Assembly (NCBI RefSeq): GCF_001949145.1
Contig: NW_019091357.1
Coordinates: 3,808,473-3,868,472 of the forward strand
Direction: 5' to 3'
DNA length: 60,000 bases
Origin: Acanthaster planci
Lineage: Eukaryota > Echinodermata > Asteroidea > Valvatida > Acanthasteridae
The notes below the pieces were generated by a model, which saw only the letters and a program-made list of their open reading frames with translations, was not told the origin of the DNA and did not search any database. A program made the translations under genes and the position numbers. The first letter of the stretch is position 1, and every line of letters begins with the position of its first letter. This document shows, in pieces, positions 20,468 to 32,700 of this stretch.

Positions 20468-23400
20468 CTGATCGAAAATGAAATATAAATTTATAGCCTA
20501 CGATATGCGTTCTTGTGAAGAAGAAACGGCAGCAAAATCCTGCTCAGAATGTGAACACTCAGACCAAGTGTAACAAGCCCACGCTAGTTAAAGAATGCTA
20601 ACAGGAGATTGTTGCATCAATGGATATTGAAACTAGACAATACTGTGACAAAGGCTAATTGCTATTTGATACAGGAGCGAATTCACATAGACCTACCTTT
20701 TTCGTATGATAAATACGATAAAAATACCAACAAGTAGTAGCAATACGACTAAGGCCAAGACTATCCCAGCTACTTTTCCTGAAACGAGAAATGTTTCAAA
20801 CGAATTTCAGTTCGTCTTTTGGACTCATTCATTTTTTTATAAGTATTGTTTTTTATAGAAATAAGGTGCTCTCCCATGGTCCAATGGTCCAACGGTAAAG
20901 TAACTGAATGGAAGAATTCTTCAGAAGTACGAGGGTGTAGTGGGGAATGCAGTTTCGAATTTTATCTTTTTGGGGACAAATTGTTTACCACGTCTTGCCG
21001 ATTTGTTAATGAATGCATCAAAAGGGTTAAGGTCTCTTTTTGAATACTACAGTTTCTGAAATTTAGCGGCCTCGTTTTCTGGAGTCCATGACTGGACTTC
21101 TTTACAACAGCGCTCTCGTGACTCCTTAAACAGTCTGAATAAATCTTGTTCACTCGTTCAAAATAACCACACGGCAGGAGATATTACGATGTTCCTTGAA
21201 TGTCCAGGTACACTTTCCTTGTCTGTTTTAAATACTACAAATCATTTGTTTTTAATAATCTTACCTGCACTGCTAGTGCCCGATTCTTCATCGTCACCTG
21301 ACCCAGAGTTTGGTGTCGTTGATATCGGCCAATCTGCGACAAAATCACGCTTGTTAAAATCCAACGCGAGTTAAGAAGTAATGTTGCAGCTTATGGCCTC
21401 ATTTTATCTGCGACAATTATGAAAAGACAATTACCGCAAGTGTTTTTGACCTCAACGGTAGGTACGAAAGGACCCAGTCTAAGACAATACCTTGAAGCAC
21501 CACTTAAAGTTAAATCCGCTAAGAGCTAGAACAGGTACTAGTAGGCGCCACCGTTCATTTCTTCTTTTTTGAAATTTGCCCGGAGCAAAGTAATATCTTA
21601 AAGCGATGCAAGCGCTGAAATGAATGCAAATTAGCTTTGCAATTTGGCGCGCGAGAGGGCACAAGTTGTTGACGTTTAAATCAGTACACATGCACATAGA
21701 GTCGGCCAACAGTATGTACATGGAACTCGGGAAATGGATGTCGAAATCTCCTGAAGGAAAGAGCACGTGAATCGTTTTATTCAAAGTCCAAGGACGGCAG
21801 AGATACCTTTGCAATAAGACATGAAAATAATCTTTGTTAGGGGGATAAGAAGACTGAACTTAGTCAATACCAAGGTGTGCTTTTCTCGGTTCAACTTAAT
21901 ATATTCTAACTTATTCCTTTCTGATAATTGACCTGTATTTTCAAGGCATTCCTGTGCCGATATTGCCGCTTTTCTTTCTAACGAGAAAGTACGGATAGAA
22001 ACGGCTACATTGAAACCACCCATCAGATACCCATGGAACAATGGGCGAAGAGGTACCCATGAAGGGGCACGATGAACCCACCCATACTGTTTCTCTGCCT
22101 CTGGTTCCAGTGAGTGAGGTCTGCATTTCAATATTATCCACAAAGGGGTTGCTTACATCTGCACTGCGGCACCGGCTCGTCCCACCTCACTTCTTGGGGT
22201 GAATCGCCCAGCACGCACCTCGCCAAATTTGATCCCACTAGCTCGAAACCGTCAGGGCAGAAGAAGGTGACGTTGGCGCCGTAGCGGAACGCCTCGCCAC
22301 CGGCCGATGTGCGCTCGCCGTTAGCCGGGGTCCCCGGGTCCGTGCAGTATCCCAGCGTCACTGAAATTCAGTAAAGAGTTTGAAAAATTGGAGACTCGTA
22401 TTTCAACTCTAATACCAACGAAGAGCAGTTTCAGATCTCATCAATCAGATTACAGATTGCCGTAATTCTGCAAGAGTTATTTCCAATAGACTTTTTGCAT
22501 ACAACTATTTAAAGCAGGTTTGGAGTTCAGGTCAAAAAACAACTACGGAGGAGAAACGAAAAGCCTGAAAATCGAAAGCGAACTTTGAAGAAAAACTTGA
22601 CCTTCTGGTACCAAACTTTACATCATTTGAAAAATTCTGCAAAACTCCCATGCTAATATTTTACATAGAGTGAAACAACTCTATCTCTTCCTAATTGCTT
22701 GCACTGTACTACATGTATTTGGATTCCCTGCAACTGTGGGCAGTGCTATGTTACATCTCTCTTTGAATAGTTTTGTTGACGGTTAGAATTACCAACACCA
22801 TAAACTAGCCCATGCACCTTTCATCGTAATTTCCTGTAGAGAGCTTTATGTGCTTTGCAACATCTCGGACCCAGTGATAAAATCGACAGCTGCGTCAGTT
22901 TACTCACGGTCGTAGATGGAAAGCTTGCCACCCCCGCCACATACTTCGTCAGGATTCCCTGTGCACGCGCTCCGGCAGTCCCGGTCGCGCAGCCGGCCAT
23001 GGATGTCGATCTGCGTCCCCTCCGCCCCACAGTAGCAGTCGCGCCGGTTCTCCAGGCCGGCGTAGCGCGCTCCTTGCCCCCGGCAGCGCTCCAGGCACAG
23101 GCCGATGGTCAGGTTGTCGGCGGTGAAGCGCGGGTCAGTAAACACACGGTTGTTCCTGTCATCAGTGTAGCATCCGAGAAAGCCCGGTACTGTAAGAGTG
23201 AAAGTCCAACAAGATTGTAGTATAAAATAATAATGGTTGGCTGGGTAACACTGCAATAGGAGACTTTAAGATACTTGGTGGCGACAACACACCGGTTCTT
23301 TTTAACCAGTTTTGCGTGCGTTGTTCTGAGCATGTGTGTATGGTTCTGAACACACTAAATACCTTGAAAAGTACCAGTACGTCTGTTGCCGCCAAAAAGT

Positions 23401-26400
23401 CTCCCATTGGTCAGCGACTGTTAACAAAAGAAAATCAGTTCAAAATTTTAATCTATCTTTTACACCTACATTTATACCTACACCAGCCTACATTTTGTAT
23501 GACTGAATGGAATGAGATATCCTGTTTGACTTTTTGCGACTCATTTTTTCGCATTGGCCGCCAATTTCTGATAGTAATAATAATGGTTATTTAAACAATG
23601 CACACACCCATCTCAAGGTTAAGACACTCATGGTGCTCCAAAAGAAAAAAAGTGAACGGACGAAAATAAATGAATTTCACAACGCAGTATCAAAAGCAAG
23701 ATTACAGAGGAGTGTTTTGAGTGCCATTTTGAAAACATTGACTGACTTTCACGGCCAGATATTTAGGGATTGATGCATGAGGTCGCTGTTGCTCCATGGT
23801 CGATTTTTATTACATGTACTCTTCAGATTACAAGTTGACCTACACAATAATGTCATACTAGCAATTACGTGTGACATGCATGACAAGATTGAAGGCAGTA
23901 ATCGAGAACAGATGTCCCCAAAATGGCAACTGCTGAGGAATTCTGCATGAACACTATAAACCATCAGGTCGCTTCAAATATAAAGTCAAACGACCGGAAA
24001 CGGATTGCTAGTGATAAACTGCGCCCATTCAGTTGCCGATTACACTTCAAACCGAGTGACATCGACATGAAACAAGACATAATTATTGGAAGCCAGTTGA
24101 TGACTTCAGCTTGCGTCGTCTTACCGGTACATATCAGGCCAGCAACTCGGCCGCTGCAGCCGGTGTATTCCTGCACCGGTTGATGGGCGCACTCCCCGAG
24201 GGTTTCTTCATCTGTGGAAAGGTTGCAAATGCATCAATGTTAAAGTTTTACTTTGGAATTAGGAAAAGACACCTTAGTTGCATTCCCACACAGGATCACT
24301 TCTATGTTCACCTATATTCTAAATAATTGTGTTAGCAAAAATGTAGCATCCACTTTTTTGCTTTACCCAAGCCAACTAATCATTTCATTCGGGATCATGC
24401 ATCACGATAGCAAGTGTCCTTTTTATCCTTTTCTGTTGTCACCGCCATCGTTATATGCTGTTTTGTCATCTTAGTCTTCAGCAGGGTCAATCCTGTCATC
24501 CGCATCAGCATCACCGGCATTGATGCCAACTAAAGTACTCGTATGACCACTACACATGGTCATATGTCATAGTAAACGAGTCCCTTAACCACACATGAAT
24601 GGCAACAGATCACCGACACGAGTCACAGTCAGCACTATTGTCTCGTAACTAAAAGTCCATCATTCGACAGACATTGTTGTCACTGTTGCCAAAGCATCAA
24701 CACCGTCCAATATTTTCCGGCAAATTTTACCCCCGTTGCACCCTATTCCTCCCACAGAGCCGTTGTTCAAGCCTTCACCGAAGTAGGACTCCCGTCTCGT
24801 CCGTGAGTAGCCCGGGAAACCCAGCTGGCGGCACGCCACGGTCCCGTCGTTGTCGCCCCAGTAGTTCACATCGCACACGTTCAGCCAGTTCCCGGAGGAG
24901 GCATGCAGAACCTCCACTCGACCGGAGTTAGGGGCGTTGGCGGGCCCTCCAACCAGTCGTATGTCAGTTAGGTCTGGCCAGAAGAGAAAAAAAAGCATGG
25001 AAATCATCGGCATTTCTCTTCGTTAAGGCCAACGTTAGGGCATAGTACTAAGCACATCAAAATGGCAAGTGCTACATACACGTGTAGGATTTACCAGTTG
25101 CTGTTAATTGATTTGGAGGCCCCTCTCGCTCAGAAGTTAAAAATGAAAAAAAATCTCAAAATAATCTGCCTTGGTCAGTACTTTACCTTTCACTCCATGA
25201 AAAGGAGGTATAGATTATATCCTAACGTGCCCCGGCCCCTCGAAAATGAGGGCCCCCAAGTGCTTGCTGCAAATGTATCCCGGTTATGCCACTGGCACAT
25301 GGTGCGAACAGTTGGGCTGAACGGGATTAACATTGATGCGGCCTCAAACTCCACTACAATTCTCGACAATATTTTGTCGGCTTAAAGAGCAAGAAAAAGG
25401 CATTTGCCCTTTATTTCCACATTAAGGGTCTACAACTATATTATCACAAGACTACTGTCACCACTACCACTTGCAATAGTCATCATCACCATGACGACAT
25501 TAACAGTCACCATCGTCAGCAGTAATGTCACATCAACCCCATTCCCTATCAAGTGCGCACAATATTGCGTCATTATTACATGTATCAGAACTTCGTGCAT
25601 CGTCACAAACAGTGATATCATAAAAGCAGCAGTGGGGGAGAGGGGCCATGGAACCAAAACAACCAGTCTGTTCCATTTGTCCTTTTACTCTCGACCCCCC
25701 ATTAACTCAAACAAAATCCCTATGTCTAACCCACGGGCCACTAGTCAACACCGTGATCACTGGGCACAAACACACCACTTACATCACTATACCATTGTCA
25801 GCCTATCTTTGCTTCGGGTCATGCTATTTAGCGTCAAGAGAAAGATGGCGGCACCTATACATAAAAAAATTCGTTTTCCAGTGAGAATCTGGAAGCAGCT
25901 CCGCCATTCCTCTCATTCAGTGGCGGATGTTAGAGTTTCTAAAATACAATAAAGCCACTCTTTAGAGGGTATTTCCAAGTTCCTGACGGTTTGCTGACGT
26001 GACACTACTTCTGTGTGTTGACGCTTGTTGACGCTAAATTGCACGACAGCTTTGCTCCGGCCATGCTGAGCATTTACATGGTTTCTCGTCCATATGCATG
26101 CTTGTAAATTTCCTTCAGCTTATTGGCCTTAATGTTAGGATCTTATCATCAGTGAACTTTATAAATTGTCAACCTGGCTTTGAGAATGTTGTTACGTGTA
26201 GTCATGTACATTCATTCTATGTAAATGTAGGCTTATTTAATCGTGTCAAGGATACATGCATCTTCCATGCTCTTACCGAATTGCACAGATTGGGACCAAA
26301 CAGTAGCAAGGAGTCCGTACAGGAAAACAACTTGATAGATCTGCAATACTGCCCTGCTACTGCAGGCACAAATGCGCCCCACAGTCTTAGGCAATATCAC

Positions 26401-26403
26401 CAT
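19948..26403 (-). CDS. Receptor gene B: signal peptide, SRCR, WSC, sushi/CCP, TM, tyrosine-rich tail
   Basis: Type I membrane receptor. Exons, high to low: 26403-26277 (candidate leader), 24973-24731, 24211-24125, 23189-22908, 22360-22157, 21333-21265, 20778-20697, 20467-19948. Total 1614 nt, 537 codons plus TAG, all junctions GT/AG and in frame. SRCR (about 43-152) has six cysteines and is split over two exons, so group A. WSC (about 153-246) starts GFLGCYTDD and has the family's eight cysteines with YAGLENRRDCYCG; WSC domains bind carbohydrate in several proteins. CCP (about 247-314) has four cysteines and the conserved Trp before the last. The stalk of 23 residues carries NSGSGDDEESG. The TM is 20+ aliphatic residues (VAGIVLALVVLLLLVGIFIV) followed by RKR. 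Extracellular exons are all phase 1-1 and the TM exon phase 1-2, exactly as in gene A, so the two are paralogues. Ligand unknown. Confidence 0.82.
23190..24124. other. Gene B intron between SRCR and WSC
   Basis: AT-rich with several short chance frames on both strands. No repeat or exon recognised. Confidence 0.5.
24212..24730. other. Gene B intron with CATC-rich low-complexity sequence
   Basis: Intron splitting the SRCR domain. 24480-24530 is rich in CATC/GTCATC words. No gene seen. Confidence 0.5.
26277..26403 (-). CDS. Candidate first exon of gene B (signal peptide)
   Basis: ATG in a strong context (A at -3, G at +4) opens 42 codons ending at a good donor (TTCG|GTAAGA) in phase 1, the phase needed to join exon 24973-24731; the junction codon becomes GAC. 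The peptide has a hydrophobic core (VVFLYGLLATVW) followed by polar SQSVQ, a plausible leader, though the stretch before the core is long and holds two cysteines. Alternative: reading straight through the acceptor from ATG 25013 gives MPMISMLFFLFWP, very short, and made of what looks like a polypyrimidine tract. cDNA would decide. Confidence 0.55.
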
Positions 26404-29400
26404 GTTGATCTTGCTGAGACATCGCCACCCGGAAGTAAAGGGCGGTTAGGCCAACGAGCAGCGAGTGGGCCCACCTAAAATGCAAAGGCTGTGATCAGAT
26501 CCGAGATCTCGTTCACGCCGAACTGCCGTAATCGTATCAGCCTTGAAACGCAGAACAGGTCGAGTTGATGACCCGAAAATATTCGTTGATATGAGGCCTG
26601 ATGCCGGAGCTATAAAAAGGAGCCGCCGTATATTCCAGTAGGGATGCCACACGTAGGTAGTTGTGTTTTCCAGCGATTTTAGTTTGGCAAGGTCAAGCGC
26701 TGGAGAACATGCCTCAAAAAGAGCCGCGGTCTGTCAATAAAATAGTATTTCTTTTTTGCCACGCGGCATTCAACGGTCTCACCGCCGTGGAGAAAGCTTC
26801 ACAAAGCTCTGATACTGTGACCTTCCAGCTTGTGTTCTCCTACCTTGCAGGTCAATCGCTGCAATCGCGCGACGTGGTAGCGCAACTTCACCTCTCAACG
26901 GATGCTGATCACCGCCCTACAAGAAGTTTCGTTTACAACGGTGTTGTAAGGGCGTAAAGAACTAAAGATTTTGGTAGTCTTGGTAGTGCTGGGTCACCGT
27001 ACCTCACTCCATTCTACTCTTGCTCTAACTCCATGCTCTGCCCAACCAGAGGCTGCAGTGTGTACACAAGGTTGAAGTGTTTACGGACGGGTGCGTTTGC
27101 TTGCGTCACGGTAAATCCCCATGACAATTTGTCTTACGTAACATATCGATTGCTGCATTTTAAGGGTCACCTCGGTAGTTTATCAACTATTAATTGCACT
27201 CGCTCCAGAGAAAAATCCCATTCAGAACCTATAAATCCCAGGATTAGTGTAACTTTATACAAACTGGGAGAATGGTGTCATCCAAATTTATACTTAGTGA
27301 TTACGTTCTTTACACCCACCCCTCTGTATTTATGCAATTTACTAAAACCCAGTTAGCGCAACATGTGCCTATCTTAAAACCACTTACAAGTCTGAAATGT
27401 TCATTCGGGAAATAACGCACGTTACCGTGAAACATATTCCGGAAAATCTAGATCTCCCGCAAGCATCTAAGAGTAGAATAATGTTTCGGTACATCGCCAT
27501 AATTCTTCTATGGTATTTCAAGGTGAATTATGAGGAGGTGATTATTATACAAGTCCGATAAAGTTTTGTTCTCAAGGTAAATTTAAGCTGTAATTGTGAT
27601 TGAGTACGTGTGCGATGTCACAAGCGACTTTTCAGTTGTCATGCTGTATAGTTGGCAAACTATGGCAAAACTATAGTGCTAAACCAAAAGAATAATCCAA
27701 CAAAATTTTGACAAATATCCAAATACCAAGTCTTGTGCTAAATACCGAAATGATCTGACTTCCATTTCAACAGGAAGTCAAGAAAGAAATGAGTATTTGG
27801 AGGCGAATGTCGTCCAACCAAGGGGGAAATTTCTGGAAACGTTAACGTTGGCGGCCCTTTACAAATTGGTGGACAATGCTCGTAAGGGTGCACTGTCCCC
27901 GTTCAGGGAAAATTCTCCGCCAGGCCAAGGCGCTTAAAATTAAAAAGTACCCCTACAAATTCTTTCGAAAAGAGGGGTTTCTGCGGGCCAAGAAATTATG
28001 GGATTGTGAAAATATGGCCCAGGATAATTTCTGTAGATTCAGGGGCACCAATCTTGGGGCAAAGCAGACAAAAATGTTTTTGAAATATTGCCATAACAGT
28101 TCGAAAAGGTGAGTGATGTCATTTTAAAACTAGCTACTGAGAAGACTTGGGAACGTTCACTTTTTTTTGGGGGGGGTGAGTTTGTTTTCGGCGGATAATT
28201 AAAAGATTCATTTACTACCATTTGAAATCAAATGAAATCTGAAGAACTAAAACCTCATTTTTTTCTTGAGAGGTCTCAGGGACTTCAGTTGCGTGCAATG
28301 GGGAACCAAACTTTGTTGATTTTAGACTGTTTTCAACGGGGTTGAATCATAGTTCGGTGCATCCGTAACAGAAGAAATGATCCACTAAATTCAAAATAGC
28401 GCCCTCTGCTTCTCTTTAACGGAGGAGGCAGTGAGGGTAATCAGCTTTGGCGAATTTGTGACGGGCATTTCAAGAGATGTGGCCCATGTTCGTTGATCAC
28501 CCTTTATGTTTATTTATCAGAAACAAGCTCACTGGATTTCATCGGCTGCGAGCGTGTTTTGGGCTTAGTTAAATATGCATTATATGCCATAAATTAACAC
28601 GACTTAAGAACCACTGAATTCAAGGCTCTGCCGTTGTAGCATACAAGTCTGCATACCATGTCTGCAAGCAAGACATTGAGAGATCTATACTAAGCATTTT
28701 AGGTCTACACCAGGTAGTTTTTTTTTTAGTTTTGAAGGGTGTATATCAAATAGAATAAGCGATGAAATCTCTGCTTGTGTTAAAAATTTATAAGGTTGCA
28801 TGGATCCAGGGGTGGGGCAACTTTCTTCAGGGGAAACGTAATTTAAGGATTTTTAACCTTTTTTCCAGGGCTCTTCGTGCACAAGGCTAATTAATTGAAA
28901 GACATTTAACACGCTGTACATCAGAGAAAGGGAAATGGAACAGTTCTGTCACTGCAAAATCGTCATTATTCCATTATATTTACTGAAATATTGGTCTCGT
29001 GCTTGGAACCGTGGTCGAAATGCGGAAAGGCAAATGGTCATACGAGGCTTCTGCACAAACCGTTAGTCAAAGTGGCACTAATTTGTGTCTGATAACGCAG
29101 CATGCTGTGACAAATTCCGGCGTTATTGTGACCGCGTTATTACCCACATCATCAATTCGTAAAACAACTTGCCGATAATCGACATTGCCCAAAAGATTAC
29201 AGGGCGAACTTTGAACACTTGAGAGGTGGCGACATGGCCGATTCTTGTTCTTTGGGCCGCGTAATAACCTTCAACATACTTAAAATACTGCTTTCATCGA
29301 ACTATGCCATCGTTGATGTTTCTGTGGGCAAGTCCAGAAGTTCTTTTGTCTGTTCACATAAGCCACACTGGTATGTCCTGTGCTTTTTTTTTACATTTTG

Positions 29401-29532
29401 TGAATTTTGATGCATATAATCATGACTAGTGAGACGCAAAGAAAGGACTTTGAGGGCTCTCTGTAATATCATTAAACAAACACTATGGGAAAACTTTAAT
29501 TTGCTCTGTTTGGTGTGCAAAAAAGATTACTT
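26404..29532. other. Divergent intergenic region between gene B and transporter copy 1
   Basis: About 3.3 kb between the minus-strand start of gene B and the plus-strand start of SLC5 copy 1. A 68-codon minus frame at 26652-26446 and a 98-codon plus frame at 26661-26957 have no recognisable domain. Promoters for both genes should lie here, but no TATA box or CpG cluster can be assigned. G- and T-runs lie near 28160-28180. Confidence 0.5.
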
Positions 29533-29580
29533 CGTAAATGGTTCATTTGTAATCTTATACAACCACAGCACGATTATTCA
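29533..29580 (+). promoter_or_regulatory. Conserved upstream block of SLC5 copy 1
   Basis: TAAATGGTTCATTTGTAA followed by CGATTATTCA, the last at -146 to -137 from the ATG. The same two words in the same order precede copy 2, and the second precedes copy 3. The sequence around them has diverged, so they are candidate promoter or 5'-UTR elements. Confidence 0.5.
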
Positions 29581-29705
29581 TATATGTTAGTGATCTCATG
29601 CATGCTTGTCGTTTTGGGTCCCCGTGCAGGGCCACAGAGGCGGTAGCACCTCTCCCTCTCACCCTCTTCAGAAGAAAACTAGGCCCTCCTCCCTGCTGCT
29701 CCCTC

Positions 29706-29709
29706 GCAG
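29706..29709 (+). promoter_or_regulatory. Candidate 5'-UTR splice acceptor, SLC5 copy 1
   Basis: A pyrimidine-rich stretch ends CCTCGCAG exactly 7 nt before the ATG. Copies 2 and 3 have CTCGCAG at the same distance. This suggests that the first coding exon is preceded by a 5'-UTR intron. Confidence 0.45.
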
Positions 29710-29716
29710 TAACACC

Positions 29717-32700
29717 ATGGCTGAATTGGACGATGTTGGTACTTTCGGCGTCTGGGACTACGTGGTGTTCGGCTGCATGCTGCTCATCTCGTTGGGCATC
29801 GGTTTCTTCTACGGCTGCACCGGTGGAAAGCAGCGGACCACGGCCGAGTTCCTGCTGGCCGACCGCAACATGAACCCCATCCCCGTAGCCATGTCGCTGG
29901 TGGCTAGCTTTATCTCAGCGATCACGGTGCTGGGTACGCCGGCCGAGGTCTACATCTACGGCTCCATGTTCTGGGTCTTCTGCTTTACTTACCCCATTGT
30001 CGCCCTCGTGGTGTCGCGGCTGCTTATTCCGACATTTTTCAGACTTAATGTAACCAGTGCAAACGAGGTAAGGTATAGGTTAATGATCAGCTACAAGTTC
30101 TAAGTCGTCTTCTTGGAATTTTATAACGGCACGACGGCAGCATTTTGCCACTCCCTCTACCCAAGGTTAATTAAGTAATAGGGAGTCAATTTTTCAAATT
30201 TCTCGAATGCTGTTGGATACTTCACACTACTCATACTTGATTGGAGTCTGTATTAACTCAACAGTGGTAATTCCACACTATTTCAGTACAAGGTATACCG
30301 ATTTCTTCTTTTTTGATATAGAAAAGTCTGAAAGAACAGTCACCGATAAAAGCTTTGAAAGTGTTGAACCACTGAAGCGATATGTGCTAAACAAACGTGT
30401 TGCTTTGAGCAAAGGTTTCTTTTTTGAATCCTATATTTACAGTTGTAAACGATTGAAATGGGATTCCAAATTTGTTGTTTTATTTTGTGGTTTTCTTCTG
30501 TTGTCCCCAAACCCAGTACCGTGGACGTCATCAGTGGCGTAATTACGGGGGGGGGCCACGGGGGGCACGTCCCCCCTGGAGGCCCGTGCCCCTCTGGTGC
30601 CCCCCCCCCTGAAATGGACATTTACGTCCATTTATGTAGGTATGCGTTTAGACAGGCACCTAGTTCAATTATTTTCAGTGCCCCCTGAAAACAAAATATG
30701 CACCCCAGGTGCCCCCTCAGCTGTAGCACCCTAGTTACGCCACTGGACGTCATAAACAGTTTCAAAATGCTTCTTTCTGTTTCAGTACCTTGAGTTACGC
30801 TTCAACAAAGCCGTTCGCATCGCGGGTACTTTAACATTTTTCCTGTATATGGTACGTTTTACTTCCTCTTTTCTTGTCCTCTTCTTTTGAGGGTCTTTTG
30901 ATTATCAACCCACAGTATGCAGACTTTATTGTTTATCCACAACTTTTAACAAAACAAGTACCCGTGTAGTGCTTCTTTGAATCAAAATGCTTCTTCCAAG
31001 TTCATACGCGCGCCTCACGGTTGATCGTCTTTCTAAGTTTTACCAAAACGTACTTTTTGTCGCGAGGGAAAGGGTATTCAATCCAACCAAGGCGCCTTTT
31101 CAACAGCTAAGCATTACGAACTTAGCACACGACTCCCTCAACGGTGACAACGAGATAGGGCATGCCGACACTAGAAACTGTGAACATAGCACAAAGACAG
31201 TTCGCACAGGCTGAAACGGTGCATGGGTGAAGATGAACAGTGTTTTGCCCATACGTTTTTGGCATGGGGCTCACGCAATCCACTTTCAAATGAGTTTGGG
31301 GACGCATTACGAAAGTGGGCGTACTTGCCTCGTCTGTGAACCATGGCGAAGTGGCGTTTACCATTCTTTTTGAGATAGACGCATTAGCATAAATTGGGGT
31401 CACTATTTGGTACGAGACAATATTGTTATTTGCTATGCTACGCCATTGAACAGTTACCCAGGCTCTCTCTCCCTTCTCTTCTGAAGGTATTTTACATGGG
31501 AGTAGTCATCTATGCTCCGGCCTTGGCACTCAATGCAGGTTAGTATCTATTACACTTCATTTTACCCTGAACGATGTAAATTGTTTTTCTTTTCCTATGC
31601 TACTGTTCTAACCACTCGTTTGGAGACAAAGGATATCTTCTATATTAGATTGAAGCTCACTTTAATTAATTAGCAGTGTGACACTGGCTTTAAAGAGCAA
31701 CTCAAAGGAAAACACGTTTTCTCTGATTTTATCGGTTCAAATAGATACGAAAGCATCCAAATCGATCGCGGTGTCATTTGTCTTCACAGTTCAATTATGA
31801 CAAGTTAAAAAAGCGCTTTTTTTCTGTTCATGCGAAGATGCGTATTCTGAACATGCTGAATGTAGTTTGCGTCATTCTGAGAAAACAGAAAAAACGAGAG
31901 GAACCCTCGCCCTGCGTTCGTAGAGGATGAAGCCTTGTGCATGTCAAACATTGCATATAGCCATTGTTTGTAGCCATTGGCTCTTTAAGCACACTTACTC
32001 GCTGTGCAGTTTGGTGTCAGTTTTACACTTTACCTGTTAATTCAGAATATGTATTTCATTTCTCCTCGTTTCTTGCAGTGACCAATATCAGTTTGTGGGG
32101 GTCCGTCCTGGCCACAGGACTCGTCTGCACCGTTTATACAACAGTTGTAAGCATTATATCATGCAATGTCTGAGATTTTGTTGTGGTTAAATAATGGGAG
32201 ATCCTATTTGCGTCAGTAAATTGACACCAGTCGTTGAACGTAACAAAATCATTTTCACGGCGGTGGACAGAATTGTCTCAGCGCGTAGGCCGTGAATCAT
32301 TCAGAAATGACATAATTACTTTATTTCGCACAATATATAATATTTTGGTTAGAAACCCTGCATGTGTCTGCGAATCAGAAAGTGTCCTCACTTCACAAAT
32401 TGGCGTGCTTGGTATCTTGTCTTTGGAAACAGACTGTTCAGTGTCGGCAAATTCAGACATTTAATCCCTGAACGTCATGCGTCCCCAGTAATGGCGGAAA
32501 CGTTAAACTACAGATGCGCGGAACCATTTTATTTCTCACGTCACTATCATAAAGACAGCCAGCGCCTTCCTGACGTGGTGTTGTGATGTATACACGTCTG
32601 CTTGATTCCTGCACGTGGCTCTGAAGAAGCCTACAAACCAGAACCACGTCCACCGACACATAGGATATGTGCCACTTGAGTGATGAGTGGTAGAAACTGG

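Noticed and set aside
21781-22143. 120-codon minus-strand frame just after the gene B CCP exon
   Set aside because: Using it as an exon needs a 22-nt intron, and the peptide shows no domain; the CCP exon joins the stalk exon at 21333 in the right phase.
24974-25013. Leader MPMISMLFFLFWP read directly into the gene B SRCR exon
   Set aside because: Looks like a polypyrimidine tract with CAG acceptor at the same phase as the homologous exons; a better leader exon exists at 26403-26277.
25404-25952. 182-codon plus-strand frame
   Set aside because: Produced by CATCACC/GTCACC low-complexity sequence; no domain and no support from splice sites.
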